NCBI GenBank assembly: GCA_907163375.1
Contig: CAJQUW010012972.1
Location: forward strand, 682,001 to 746,000
DNA: 64,000 nucleotides
DNA from: Prostheceraeus crozeri
Lineage: Eukaryota; Platyhelminthes; Polycladida; Euryleptidae
Direction: 5' to 3'
The notes beneath the pieces were generated by a model. The model did not search any database. It saw only the letters and a program-made list of their open reading frames with translations, and had not been told where the DNA came from. The position numbers and the translations under genes are program-made. This document shows positions 1 to 12,146 of this stretch, one piece after another (the stretch's first letter is position 1; each line of letters begins with the position of its first letter).

Positions 1-615
1 TACTTGAAGTCGGAATGATGAAGGAACAATAGGCTGCGGTTTACCAATAGATATGTCACAAAGAAGTGAATCTTGGTTAGAGCCGAATTTGACATCTTGC
101 AGTTGTAATCCATTCGGAACTGTCTTGTACTTTTGCATATCCGGATCACGTTTTTGTTCAGCTGACATCGCTGCATAATCCACACTGATTAGAGTAGAAA
201 CAAAAGTGATTGACGTGGAAAGAGCGTCGGAAACATGATTATTTTTGCCTGATGTTTGTCTAACATCCGTAGTAAATTCTGAGATGTATGACAAATGGCG
301 TTGTTGCTTGGGAGACCATGGATCTGAACATTTGCTGAATGCAAATGTTAGTGGTTTGTGATCAGTGAAAGTAACGAAATGGCGACCTTCGATCATGTAC
401 CGGAAATGCTCAACAGACAGATATAGAGCAAGTAATTCACGGTCAAATGCACTGTACTTTTTTTCTGCTGGACGTTATTGTCGACTGAAAAATGCCAATG
501 GTTGCCATTGATCAGTTGCTCCAAAACAGCTCCATATCAGAAGCATCAGCTGTAAGCGCGATGGTAGCGGAAGGTTGAGGATGAATGAGCATTGTGTCAT
601 TAGCTAAGATTAGCT
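1..615 (-). pseudogene. Gypsy RNase H and connection region, frameshifted
   Basis: Reading the minus strand after the stop at 616, the frame resumes with residues typical of gypsy RNase H (IALTADASD, then EKKYSAFDRELLALYLSV and TDHKPLTFAF), followed by a linker-like stretch approaching integrase. At least two frame changes occur, near 616 and near 480-530, and part of the region after ADASD appears deleted. The integrase is outside the window. It belongs to the same element as the protease-RT frame at 616-1977. Confidence 0.75.
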
Positions 616-1977
616 TTAAGCGATGTATTCCTTTGCTTTTGAAAATGCTCTGTCTAATTCATGGGACCAGGATATGAGCTTAGGCCTCTTGGTGACTTCC
701 TGAAACAATGGTTGCATTACTGCTGCAGCCGCAGGAACAAAGCGACGATAAAAATTGATCATACCAAGAAATTCTTGCAAGCCTTTTAAATTTTTTGGTT
801 TGGGAAAGTTTGTAATGGCCTCTACTTTTTCCGGTAAAGGCATAATCCCATTCTTATCAATTCGATGCCCCAAGAAGTCAATCACTGACCGTCCAAATTG
901 ACATTTCGCAGCATTTATAACCAAACCATGTTGCCGAAGACGGTCGAAAAGCAGACGAAGATGATCACAATGTTCTGATTCAGAACGACTGGCGATAAGA
1001 ATATCATCCAGATAGACGAATATGAAGTCAAGACCTTGACATACCTTATCCATCAATATTTGAAATGTCTGAGAAGCGTTTTTGAGTCCAAAAGGCATTC
1101 GTAAAAATTTAAATAAGCCAAAGGGTGTGATTACAGCAGTCTTAGGAATGTCATCTTTGAAAACCGCAACCTGATGGTAACCTCGCACAAGATCAACTTT
1201 TGAAAATATTTGTTTACCTGCCACATTAGCGGCAAAGTCATGAATATGTGGTATAGGATATCTATCAGGAGTAGTCGCATCATTCAGTCGCCTGTAATCG
1301 CCACACGGCCGCCAACCACCTGATTGCTTAGGAACCATGTGTAATGATGAAGACCATTGACTGTTCGATCGTCGAAGTATTCCCATTTCCTCCATTTTGC
1401 GGAATTCTTCCTTTGCCAAGGAAAGCTTTTGCGCTGGCAATCGACGTGCTCTGGCATGAACTGGAGGACCTGTCGTTGTAATATAGTACTCGACTCCATG
1501 TGCTGTGTTCGGGTTAGAGAAAGTGGGCATTGTTAATGATGGGTAGCGAGTGAGCAATTCTGTGTATTGATTAATAGAGGAGACAATGCACAGTCGTTGT
1601 GATGTCACATTTGCATCAGTCAAAGGAGTAGTTTCAAAAGTTAGGGAATCAATTAGCTGACGGCCTCTCATATCGACAAGAAGGCCATAACAGCAGAGGA
1701 AGTCTGCACCTAGCAATGACTTATCCACGTCAGCGATCAAAAAGTTCCATCTGAGTGCGCGTGAGTTGATGTGAAGAGCAAGTGTGCGAACGCCGAAAGT
1801 ACGTATCGGAGATCCGTTAGCTGCATTTAATAGCGGGCCATTGTATTTTGAACGTGTCTCTAAACTGGTTGCTGGAACAACACTGACCTCTGCTCCTGTG
1901 TCGACAAGAAATTCAAAGTTAGAAATAGGATCTCGATAAAAGAAAGTCTTCTTCCAATTGGCCGACCACCGCTGCTA
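616..1977 (-). pseudogene. Gypsy protease and reverse transcriptase
   Basis: The open frame extends upstream of base 1740 and has no stop until about 1977, so the shorter start at 1740 is arbitrary. The N-terminal part holds the retropepsin motif [13 protein letters not shown] near 1860-1910 and GADFL near 1710. The rest is an RT domain with [15 protein letters not shown] text (here [12 protein letters not shown]), RMPFGLKNA and the catalytic box YLDD near 1005-1020, followed by [11 protein letters not shown] of the RT thumb. The frame ends at a TAA at 616 where RNase H should continue, a frameshift or nonsense change. Confidence 0.9.
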
Positions 1978-2831
1978 TTAATGACGGTCGGCTAGTTCGT
2001 TTCCCGAATAATTGCATGGGGATACACACTTCTTTGCATTTTGACCAAAACGTGCGTGGTAGAAACACATACCGGTTGTTTTAGGCGCTGCAAGGCGATT
2101 TGAAATCACACTTTTTCGGTTATTGATTACTTTACCAACATAAGCAGATGTAGAATTTCTGGAAAAGCACAATTTGTCAGCAATAAGGGCAAATTTTCTT
2201 GGATCACTGAAATCCTCGTTGGCTAATTGAAGTCTGACATCATTCGGCATTTGTTCCAAAAACAGATGCTGGAACAAAAAGCAAGGAGCATGGCTACGCA
2301 TCAATGTTATTTAGTGAAATGAGAGAATTATTTTCTCACGAACGACTACAGAGGCGACGGATCGGATGAACGATGCGTTATCACGTTTTTAGAAGATGAA
2401 AACGTCGCAAAAATCAAAAACTGAAATAATTATTTAGTCTCTACCGGTTTCAATTGGCAACAAGATATACCAGAAATACCCAGCAATGCTAGAATTTCAT
2501 CCATCAACTCTGTCGGTTTTCTGTCACCTAAGCCAGTCAGATGTAGAATTCGAGAGGCTCTTTCGCAGGGGCTTAATGAAAAAGTGTTCAATAGCTTTTG
2601 CTTCAAGTTCTCATACATATCCGATGGAGGAGGATTGGAGAGGATATCTGTCACTCGGATTGCAGTTGATTGGTCAAGTGTGGCAACGATGTGATAATAT
2701 TTTGTCTCATCTGCTGTTATATGGCGAAGATGAAATTAAGCCTCAACCTGAGCGAACCAAGCTCCTGGTTGAGAAGGCCAAAATGCGGGTAACTTCATTG
2801 AAGTGGTGGACAGTTCTGCTGTTGAAGTCAT
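1978..2831 (-). pseudogene. Gypsy Gag with CHCC zinc motif, broken
   Basis: A start codon at 2831 opens a Gag that reads KLPAFWPSQPGAWF and later LSPCERASRILHLTGLGDRK (2430-2654) and FLEQMPNDVRLQLA (1978-2304). These blocks are standard in gypsy Gags of invertebrates. The zinc motif reads CFYHARFGQNAKKCVSPC. The frame is lost between about 2305 and 2430, so Gag is in two pieces. A plus-strand open frame at 2486-2836 is only its antisense shadow. Confidence 0.85.
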
Positions 2832-2857
2832 CGTAAATATCGTGAATAACCGATCTA

Positions 2858-2960
2858 CGCTAGCGGGCTCACCAATAAAGCGATGCTACATGTATGTCGT
2901 CACTAGTCGGCTTTATTATGAACTTCCCTACATAGCATCATCATAACTTTAACATAGCAT
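2858..2960 (-). repeat. Possible primer-binding site and end of the 5' LTR of the CsRn1-like element
   Basis: Just upstream of the Gag start on the minus strand is TTGGTGAGCCCGC (about 2863-2875), close to the TGGTGACCCC-type primer site complementary to tRNA-Trp reported for this clade. It is preceded by AATAAAG, as expected at the end of an LTR R region. The other LTR is outside the window, so LTR limits cannot be proved. Confidence 0.4.
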
Positions 2961-3048
2961 GACAGTACAACTGCAATAAAAGATATAGCACATGTACATG
3001 TACATAGCTACATAACTTATCCATAGAAGTCTTTGACTTATCTATGAC

Positions 3049-4104
3049 CATAGAAATTAGCAATACCATAGAAAGTCCTAGAATGGAAATTGCATGAAAA
3101 TTATGGCACACGCCCGGGGAACTTAGTTGCGGCAAAATGCAAATTTTACGAACTGGTTTTCTTGTTTTCTGGTTAGCATTTACTTCTATCAAGCAAATTT
3201 GTGATCTGGATTGTTACCCCTTGTCCAAAGATCATGTGCACAAAAGCAATAATGAATTTACAAAATACTGCAGCGACAGGATGATAAAGAAAGAAATCCT
3301 TTAAAACGTTCTGTACGCACATCATTTTGAAATGTCGCTCTTACAATCTATCAAGAGTATAATCAGACACATATGCAACTTGTGATGTCAATTTACAGAA
3401 CATGCATTGCTCCAGCTTGAAATCAGAGGCCAAAAAATCTTAGAGTACCGGTATTCATTTTACTTTAAAGGGCTTCCCTGCTCATTATATTTGAACAATT
3501 TTCAAAATCTCTGCATGCTTTCAAATGTCAGCTTCCAAAATATCATCACACTATATCACATATATCATTCAATGATTAATTGAAAAGTCCAGCGACATTT
3601 CGTTTATCTGAGTGATGATTGTAGGTAAAGAAGCTTTCAGTGCGTTTATTCCAGAAAAGCGCTAGGTTTCTTTACCGCTTCAAGGAGAAATTATCCAATA
3701 ATTAGGAATTTTTAACTGTGAATTCTTGAGATGTTCTCATAAGCAGTCCAATGACCACTTACAATCATTACTCTGTGAACCAAATTTTAAATCGTATTCC
3801 AGTATTGAAAAAATGGATAACGGCTGTCAATGATTGCTGCATATAGAAACAGTATATTAACCAATAGAATAGTGGGCTATTTCATAATGAAACAATGCCA
3901 CCATCTCACTTAAAATTCTCTTCAAGAAAATACTGTAAATTGCTGTCACCCACTTCCACAACATTAGCTTGACAAATAGTTTGACTATGATACAATGTAT
4001 TAGATCGAAGCTGATCTACAAACCGTAGATTTTTCAATGTGACATCATTGTACATTAACAAGATATCAAACTTCCATTCTAATGTACTATTATCTACTTC
4101 TATG
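3049..4104 (+). mobile_element. Non-autonomous DNA transposon, CATAGAA family, copy 1
   Basis: A 1056-bp segment begins CATAGAAATTAG and ends CTACTTCTATG, giving short terminal inverted repeats (CATAGAA). It is bounded by a perfect 8-bp direct duplication, tctatgac, at 3041-3048 and 4105-4112. A second copy lies in the opposite orientation at 14054-15099 with a different 8-bp duplication. No coding sequence is visible. An 8-bp duplication is typical of hAT, P and a few other superfamilies; the CATAG start does not identify one. Confidence 0.85.
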
Positions 4105-4260
4105 TCTATGACATATACATGGATGTGGCAAACAGCACGGCCGCCACAGGGTCAAATTTCTTTCGTGATATGGAACGATAGTTTTGAAACCGCATACAAA
4201 ATAAGACTTTTTGGAGAATTCCTTTATCACATGAAATCAGGTCCTTTTTGATTGATTTAT

Positions 4261-4970
4261 TAGTCGGCAGCAAGAACGAGTTCCTACAGGGAACGAGGCC
4301 GAAAGTGAGACTTTCACAGAATGTTGTACACCATACGCCTACTACGAATCGGCACGTCTGCCGAGTTCTAGTGAGTTCCTCTTCTTGTCAGACAAGATCA
4401 AAGAAAAACACATGTAAATCCAATGGGACGTAGATTGCAGTTTTTTTGTTAAAATGAATTTTTCTATGTTTCTCTGATTAAAGGAAAAGTACTAAGCCCA
4501 GAGTCATCATTTTTGGCATGGAATGCCTTCAGGTCATTTCCTATGATGTGCATGTGCTTTTATCATGTATCTAATCGGCAATGTATGTGAGAATGTGGTT
4601 GAATGTGGATTAAGTTGCTCAAAATATTTGTGTTTGCCGACATTAAGAGGCTCGCCAAATCTAAATGCGTTTAGCTGTGTAGACAGGGTTGCATGAAAAT
4701 GAAAAGAAATGACCTGAAGACATTCCGTGCCAAAAATCTTAGTACTTTTCGTCTATAGAAAACATACAAAATTTCATTTTAGCCAAAAACTGCAATCTGC
4801 GTCCCATTGGATTTACATGTGTTTTTCTTTGATCCTGTTTGACAAGAAGAGGAACTCACTAGAACTCGGCAGACGTGCCGATTCGTAGTAGGTATAGGGT
4901 CTACATCATTCTGTGAAAGTCTCACTTTCGGCCTCGTTCCCTGCCGAAACTCGTTCTGGCTGCCGGACTA
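4261..4970. repeat. 710-bp foldback (inverted-repeat) element
   Basis: The left arm (4261 to about 4545) and right arm (about 4692 to 4970) are near-perfect inverted copies. Outer ends are TAGTCGGCAGCAAGAACGAG on the left and CTCGTTCTGGCTGCCGGACTA on the right; the arms share blocks such as CGGCACGTCTGCCGAGTTCT and GGACG.AGATTGCAG. A central loop of about 150 bp is unpaired. The flanks share TAT, so a short target duplication (TA or TAT) is possible. No ORF longer than about 60 codons is present. Confidence 0.8.
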
Positions 4971-7439
4971 TATATCACAAAATCAGAACTGCATCATCAG
5001 ACCGAGGAAATTTCAATCAAGCACAGCTATAGTGCATTAAATAGTAACTGAGTTACCCCACACGTAAACGAAGGTAATTTTATTGTGACATAATCCGAGG
5101 GCTAGATGACTTAATATTACATATACATACATAGTTTGAAGAGCTGGGGTTCAATGGAAAAGGTCTGTCGATATAAGCACATAAAAGAATTGTTTCAAAA
5201 TTTTACGAAATGGAAGCTTGTATTGGAGGCTTTCGTTTCTTATGACCCATTGCGTGATTGTGTCCACATGTGTTCACAAAGAGTTTGAGCCTTCAGAAGT
5301 GAGAAGATTTCACCGAAAATCTTCAGTATTTTTGTCAGCGAGTGTTGACGACAATAACTGTGCTTTGACTGGTTGGTCTGACAAACACGTGAACGCCTTA
5401 TGCCATTCCCGCAAGCGTCTTCGATCAGTCTGAGAATTTTCTAAGAAAATGTCGTCACGTACGCAATTTTCACGAAGAAGGTGAACTACGTTTTTGATTA
5501 TTAAAAGTAGATAAAAGGTAGGTATGTGTTGGAATTAACGATTGACATTGAACAAACTTGTCTACTGCCGTTTTTAACATCAATGGACCGTGTTTTACAA
5601 TGTGAACATTTTTGCACAATTTTTTGAGAATGTCTGATATTTCTGCCCGCAAAATCCATGATATAATGCTATTGTATGTAACTCTTGAGAAGTCTATGAA
5701 TATTGGAATTATTTATCACTGTTAGTCACAGATAATGGAGAGATGAAGAAATCTTTGATTGACTTTTATTGAAGTCTATGAAAGTTTGCTCTCACAATAG
5801 ATCATAATTCATGGAAAGTTTGAAAGTCAATAAATGTTTGCAAATGTGAATAGATTTAAAATTCAGATTTCTATCTAAAAATGATTTGAAATATCAGTTT
5901 ACCAATTCATTTGTTAATGGATTCTCAAGCTGGAGTGACGGACGACTGTTTATGGCTATCTGGTGCAGTGAGAATTTTATGTGAAATTGGCGGACATATC
6001 ATGGTGCATTATAAACCCTACAGTGTCGGGCAATAATGCATTTCAAACTCATTTCAATCATTTCTATGACCTCCAAAGCCATCGAGAGTGAAATACAATG
6101 GATATCACACGATATTTTCAAGCATTATCCTTTAACAAACTCCGGCCTGTGGCCGTCGCTTTCTATGTTTATAATGCTCTCAAATATCGTTTGATATCCT
6201 TATGCATAATGCATTACGTGTATTATTTCAAAATAAAACATAGAAATTTCCAAAAATCATACCCTGGATTTCGAAACAAATCACTCTATGGTAGGTTTGT
6301 ATTTAGCTGAAGAAAATTACGTGGGTAATTGAATTTATCAGTCGCTTACTCGTTTAATGTTCCTACATGACAGATAGCCTACTGAGCCTGCTTAACATTC
6401 ACACCGCATTTGTCTCTCTCACTATAGTTTTGCATCATTTTTGGTTATCATAGAATGCTGAATTGAATTCCCACAATAACTGAAAACTGAGCTTGATCTC
6501 CCAAGAATATAGACATACTTCTGCAATGAAGCATTATTGCATGCACTATTCCTATAAAGTTTATCGACTAAGAATTGATATCAGCATTTAACAGAGTATT
6601 TGAAATAGTCGGAATTTATTAGCCCAGATAAATGCTTATTATTAAGTTATGATTAAGTTCAACATCAACGGCATGAAAAATGTACTTCAACAGAAGGAGA
6701 CATCTACTCAAGTGATCTTTTTGAAGATATGAAAACAGATGAGTCAATCTCTCCAAATTACTGCCTACAGCCAAGTGTTGACCAATATGCGACTTCATAG
6801 AGTCTAATATTACATAGGCTATAGCATGAAACTCATTGCAACTAAACTTTATTCATTGTTCCTGTCACTTGAATCTGTCGGATAGGAAGTAGGAGCATTT
6901 ATCAGGTTAAGAAGAAAAAAGTTCTTCGACTGCTACTATCTTCTGAAAATTTCTTAATCCCCGTGCCGATGATTGAGTAAATCTACGACTCTGCTGTATA
7001 AGGAATACATAATTGAACACTGAAGTATGCTGACTCAACTGTGTTAGTAATAAGCATTTCAGAGAAATTTATCACAAGGCATTCGAAAATCGTAGGGTAT
7101 TCAGTTTTCCAAGGATGGCATCCATATGAACCCCAGGAAACCGAACACTATCCTGAAAGTTGACAGATTGAATGGCATATTTTTAATACTCGTATTACAC
7201 ACACTTGAAATTGCTACGATAATTGATCAAGCCTGTAGTTTTATTCCATGTTCAATATCAAAACACTTGTTCGCTGGATAGTTCCGCCAACTTCACACAC
7301 CTTTGTCAGAATTCACTCAGAAATGTTTCCAGGATCACTTTTGATTTCAACTAGATCCTGCTCAATGTTGGACTTACGGATTCTTGATAGGAGTCAAATG
7401 TTATCAACGTATATGCGTATTTGATAAGGTAATTAGAAC
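4971..7439. other. Anonymous AT-rich DNA with one dispersed repeat
   Basis: No convincing coding sequence was found; the open frames are short and have no recognisable motifs. The one repeat recognised is the 5655-5910 segment, listed separately. Confidence 0.5.
5655..5910 (+). repeat. Dispersed repeat family, copy at 5.7 kb
   Basis: Contains CAGATAATGGAGAGAT and AGTCTATGAAAGTTTGCTCT, shared in the same order with 40085-40310; the start (CCATGATATAATGCTATTG) is shared with 27058-27130. The family shows no coding potential here. Confidence 0.6.
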
Positions 7440-7960
7440 GTTCAACAGGTTGAAGTGATGAGACGCTTTAAGACCAAGCAGACCAAGTTTCTTGAGGTAA
7501 GCTTGATCCTCCTGTTACCTTCATCAGGACACTTTTCTGTTCCTTTATGCATACTCGCTGTTGTCTGTTCAGCAAGTAGGCCTACCGCTTTCACAAAAGC
7601 AGCAAACCTTGTGATATGTGGATTTGCCTGGCCGTGAAAAGAAGATAAGGATGACTTGCCCTATCAAATGCTTTGGGCAGGTCAAAACTAACAGGGATAA
7701 AGGCTCCAGTCTGAGGGTCATTTACAAATCTAGTGAGGATGTCGTGCTCGAGGATAATGTAATTACCTTCTGATTCGCAAGGTATCCAAACTCTCGACGC
7801 TTCTCGATTTGGAATGCAAATTTATCAAACGCCTTTATGTAAGGCTGTCGTCAATGCGGCACTGCCTATCGCCGACAGAACAGCCCCGATGTAGTGAATG
7901 ATTTTACACGTGCATGTAGAGTCAATCGTCAAGCGCTCATGTACGGATATTTGCAATATT
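7440..7960 (-). pseudogene. Possible decayed reverse transcriptase fragment
   Basis: On the minus strand around 7660-7770 the conceptual translation reads TGAFIPVSFDLPKAFDRAS, which resembles RT motif A of non-LTR elements (a DLSKAFDR-type box). Upstream, in another frame, is KRREFGYLANQK. The segment has many stops and frame changes. The assignment rests on one motif, so it could be chance. Confidence 0.35.
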
Positions 7961-9229
7961 TATAGGAAATATTTCTACAATTGATTTGGTGGAACGTTAG
8001 AGAAGCGATTCATCAGACGATGAGTGACTAGGACAGTAAGAAAAACAACAATCACACTCTCGGAAAATTTATCCAATTCAGAATTAACAATTTGGACAGA
8101 GTGGGCTTAGAACAGTACGCACAATATCTTGCATTATTTGTGATGTTCAGAATCTATTGAAATGCTATTATCAAACATACACGTATATAGTAACTAACAT
8201 CAAGTATGACTTAGGAATCAAACAAGTAATGTCATTTGAAATGAAATGATATAATCTGATTTTGTCTTGATTGCATGAAACAATTAAGAGGATACTCAAG
8301 CAACTCCAACTCGTTCAATGCAATCCTGGGTTTTGACTTCAATCCTCCATTCTTGTGTAATATCACTCTTACTTCATAAGCATGCATCATTTTTGGTATG
8401 ATATTTCCAATTATTCCGCAAATTTCGTTAATATAATTGTATTCCTCCATTTTGACATATATTGATTGAACAATACAAAGAAAAAGAATTTCAAAAATTA
8501 CTGCGTTATGCACAAGATAACTTCATGCCAACGACTAGAATGTATGTCGCCATAATTCGTCCCCACAATGTGGTTGATACAGACAGATTAAATCAGAAGT
8601 TATACCTGTGATTCCTCGTGACAGACTTGCATGCTTACTTGACACATCATTTTCGTATATTTGTTTATATTGCAAATAAAGTTATAGATGAAGTATCATG
8701 TTCATTTTGTAGAGCAGCAACATTGTGTGCCAAAGTAATAGTCAATCAATTTCCTTGCTTTAAAAGACAACAGAAGTTTTATTTATACAACAATTAAGTA
8801 ATTGCTCTTATTAATGTAGCCTACTGGAAGAATTGCTTCGATGTTGAAAAAGTTGCCTCTTTCAGTCAGTTCGTGAAAAGGACTAGCAATCTTTTTTATT
8901 CCAAGCCTTCATATTCGGTTTAAAGTAATCCGTGCATTTGAAAACGGATTTTAGCATTGTGACTTTTGCAATATCTAGGGAATGAGACATAAATCTATAT
9001 AAAAATGTACCACTTTTGTGCTTTCATTGTGTTTTCCAATCAAAATGTCCGCAATTCTTGGGAATTTAGAATATTCAGTAGCTAGACATCACGACATCTG
9101 AAAAAAAAAGAAAATCATAACGAATACAATATTAATTGCGCACCAGGGATGTTAAGATGTTGCATACGGCAAACTTCTACATTCATGTGGTGACTTAAGG
9201 CGACAAGAAGTGGGAAAAGTTAGGTGCAT
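7961..9229. other. No recognisable feature
   Basis: AT-rich sequence with only short, motif-free open frames (the longest about 93 codons at 8232-8513, minus strand). Confidence 0.5.
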
Positions 9230-9340
9230 TATTTCCAGGGTTGCCGTGGGTATGGGGAATCCGTGGGGATATCCATGAGTATGGGGTGGGTATGGGTATT
9301 GAGGCCATCCCCACAGCTCCCATAGCGCTTCTATGGGGAT
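9230..9340 (+). repeat. G-rich GGGTATGGGG-type degenerate repeat
   Basis: Starts CAGGGTTGCCGTGGG and continues with irregular TGGGGATATCC / GTATGGGG units. A similar G-rich tract lies at 16470-16570 and ends in the complement, CGGCAACCCTG. CAGGGTTGCC resembles hAT-type termini, so these may be decayed MITEs, but no target duplication was found. Confidence 0.45.
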
Positions 9341-12146
9341 TCTGTGCTGATTCTGACGAGTTTTGACATTCACTAGAAGCAATCGGAGCTGACATCATAT
9401 CGCACAATCAACTTCGATGTTGAATTACAAAGCATCACGGAGCCTACCCATCTCATCACTTAAAATGCATGAAATATCAATGCTCAATGCTGATTATTTT
9501 CACATTAGTAACACAAGGTCAATAATTTTGAATGACTTATGATAATAGTTCCAGTTGTGTCAAGGACGTCTGAGGTGGAAGAATTCTGCAAGTCTCCTTT
9601 ACTGCAGAGCCGAATGGAGACTTACAAATATTAGCTCTAATAGTAAAAATAGTTCAGAAAAAATTATTTGTGATATAATTAAGCTTGCGTGATAAATGCG
9701 ATTAATCATTATTAACCTAGATTTTAAACTCATTACGATATAGAAGACCTGTTGGGTACAGCCCACAAAGCAAGACACATGAAAATGTTGAATGACTTTC
9801 GTCGGTTACATGAACATTGTGATAAAGAATTCTCACACTAAATCATTCAACTGTAAGCCATCTGCTCGCATTGTAGTTATAGTTATAATGAAACGTCAGA
9901 TTTTTCAGTTCGCGATTTGTCAGAACTTTCATTTTCATCTGATAGGCATCCTTAACTGCACGTGTGCCTCAATGAATGGCTCATTGTGCTGCATTTCATC
10001 ACCATACACAAATGGGTCAACATCCTCCAAATTCTTGTGCAATAATTGGGTGACATGAGTGCTCGAGAAAATCAGGATGATTTTCATCGAAGTCTATATC
10101 CATATAGTAGATTTGATTGATTGAAAGTTTTTCCTTCACCATGTGTATATAGTCGATTTCTAATGCGAAACAATTCTAGACTTGAGATGCATAAAAGCCA
10201 AACTCGCTTTGATATTTTACTTCTTTATCAGCATTGATGGAGGTAGAATTATAAATGATCGCTACATTAATTCAATTAACGAATATTAAACGGGAATATT
10301 CACACATGAACATGGCATGATCCACTGAGCAATATACGATGGCTATAACACATTGGTAGACCGCAAACACATAGTGAAGGCCTACATAGGAATTTTTGTC
10401 AGGTGGCTTTTTTGTGACATAGTGACCATTTTGAAGTACTGGCAGTGTAGCAAAATATGAACATTTTTATTTATGTTCAACCCTGTCTTTGTATGTTAAT
10501 GGACTTCTTATTATTTGAAAATAGCACCACTATATGCAACAAAACGAATGAAAGATCCTCACATTAGGAACCCCAAATGCCAACTTACAGGACAGCCCAG
10601 GATTATATTCTCACAAATGGAACACGTGAAACTCGCATATAATCTATCAAAACAGCCAAATATATGCACTTAAAATTATTTGCAGTACCTAAAAATCGAG
10701 TCTTCACGAAAAGCAGCTGCCTGAAAATATTGTAGGGACATTATAAGGTCTATCAGGACTTAAACTAAATTTCAACAGATATATTGATAAATATTCATGC
10801 TTGCTTTTGTGAAGCTTGCAGTACTTAATCACGATTGTCTACAGCGAGGAATTTTAGCATAGTTCTTTTGAAGTGAATATGTATATATTTCCTGAGAATT
10901 CTTCGCATAACATATATACACGATGTAATGTAGGCTTAGGTTTGATTTTACTTAATGTAGACTGGTTGCTTAGTGTTATAACAGCGATATAACGGTAAGA
11001 GGCGGATATAAGAAACATAGAAATTTCAAAATAGCGAAATATATAAATAGGGCACTATGCAATGCTCGAGTGTTCTGCAGAACTAAGTACCTACATACTC
11101 GTATTAACATTTCATCTCAATATTTTAATAAGGCCATGTTTCCTTTAGTCTACATGTATAGTTGTTGAATTTTTATACAAGTGTGTTTCCTTTAAGGGAA
11201 CAGTAATGTAAAAATTGTACCTTAAAGTAATCCTATAGCAAAATAAGTAGGATCGACATGGTCAATAACGAGGTTAAGTGAATCAAAAATCCAAAGTGAG
11301 TAAAAGAGGAAGTTTGAAAAACACTTAAGCTGATCAATAACCGACTTGTTATAGAAGCAAAGAAATAAAGACAATGTCGTCATACTATTAACTCTTATCC
11401 TTATACACTTTCTGACCCACTTCATCCTTATATGCGTTAAATTTTGTAACAATAGTTCAGATATAGAAACAATTTCGTCACATGTAGTGCTGTTATGAGA
11501 TTCGGATAGTTCAGTTCAACAAAATCGCTTTGAACACCGTTTCCTTATTCATTTGTTGTTTTTCTCAATATCTCTAATTGCTTGGGCCTAATATTGCTTT
11601 AATATATCTTTTGATCGTTGCTACAATGTCCATTATTCCCCAACTGCTGAACTCATAATAGCCAAAACTCAAGATTTCCATTAAATTGTCTTCCCAAAAA
11701 CATAATGCAGAAAATTGTCACTCAAAATGTCACTGAATCACTGACATGATGAACATCGGCATTCTTTGATTATAGTCCTGTGATTTGGGCAAACAAAGCG
11801 GGAGCAGGTCATGCAGTTTGACCTTGTCGTCTTGGAACATTGAATGCACTTTCCCACTGCCTGACCAATCCTGACAGGATCGACTGCAAAAGAAAAGTAG
11901 CTGACAGGCTGGCATGCAGTTGATGTAACGATTAGCAGTCACTATTATTATGAAAGTTAGGCCTACATTATTTTGAAAAAAGTGAAAGGATAATAACGTT
12001 ATTGGTCTCTATTTCAATTTATCGTATTTATGTGTGACATTGGTAATTATCGTGACAGTTCTCAATTTTGAACTGTAGATAAATACGTAAGCAAATAATT
12101 CTAACACTTCATTTGCAACTAATACTGAAATCTGTTCATATATTTA
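9341..12146. other. No recognisable gene
   Basis: About 2.8 kb of AT-rich DNA with short open frames only. None carries a recognisable motif, and no repeat shared with the rest of the window was seen. Confidence 0.45.

Larger units (their letters stand above)
1..2831 (-). mobile_element. Ty3/gypsy retrotransposon remnant, CsRn1-like clade, truncated by the window edge
   Basis: On the minus strand the order is gag, protease, reverse transcriptase, RNase H and the start of the linker towards integrase, which lies beyond base 1. The Gag cysteine motif has the spacing C-x2-H-x9-C-x3-C rather than the usual CCHC knuckle; this CHCC form is the hallmark described for the CsRn1/Kabuki clade of gypsy elements. 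Several frameshifts and stops interrupt the frames, so this is an inactive copy. Clade assignment rests on the Gag motif and general similarity; no tree was run. Confidence 0.85.

Noticed and set aside
2486..2836. 116-codon plus-strand open frame
   Set aside because: Antisense of the Gag of the CsRn1-like element; the minus strand carries the recognisable Gag blocks.
9230..9340. Interstitial telomere repeats
   Set aside because: The G-rich units are irregular and do not match TTAGGG or related telomere repeats.
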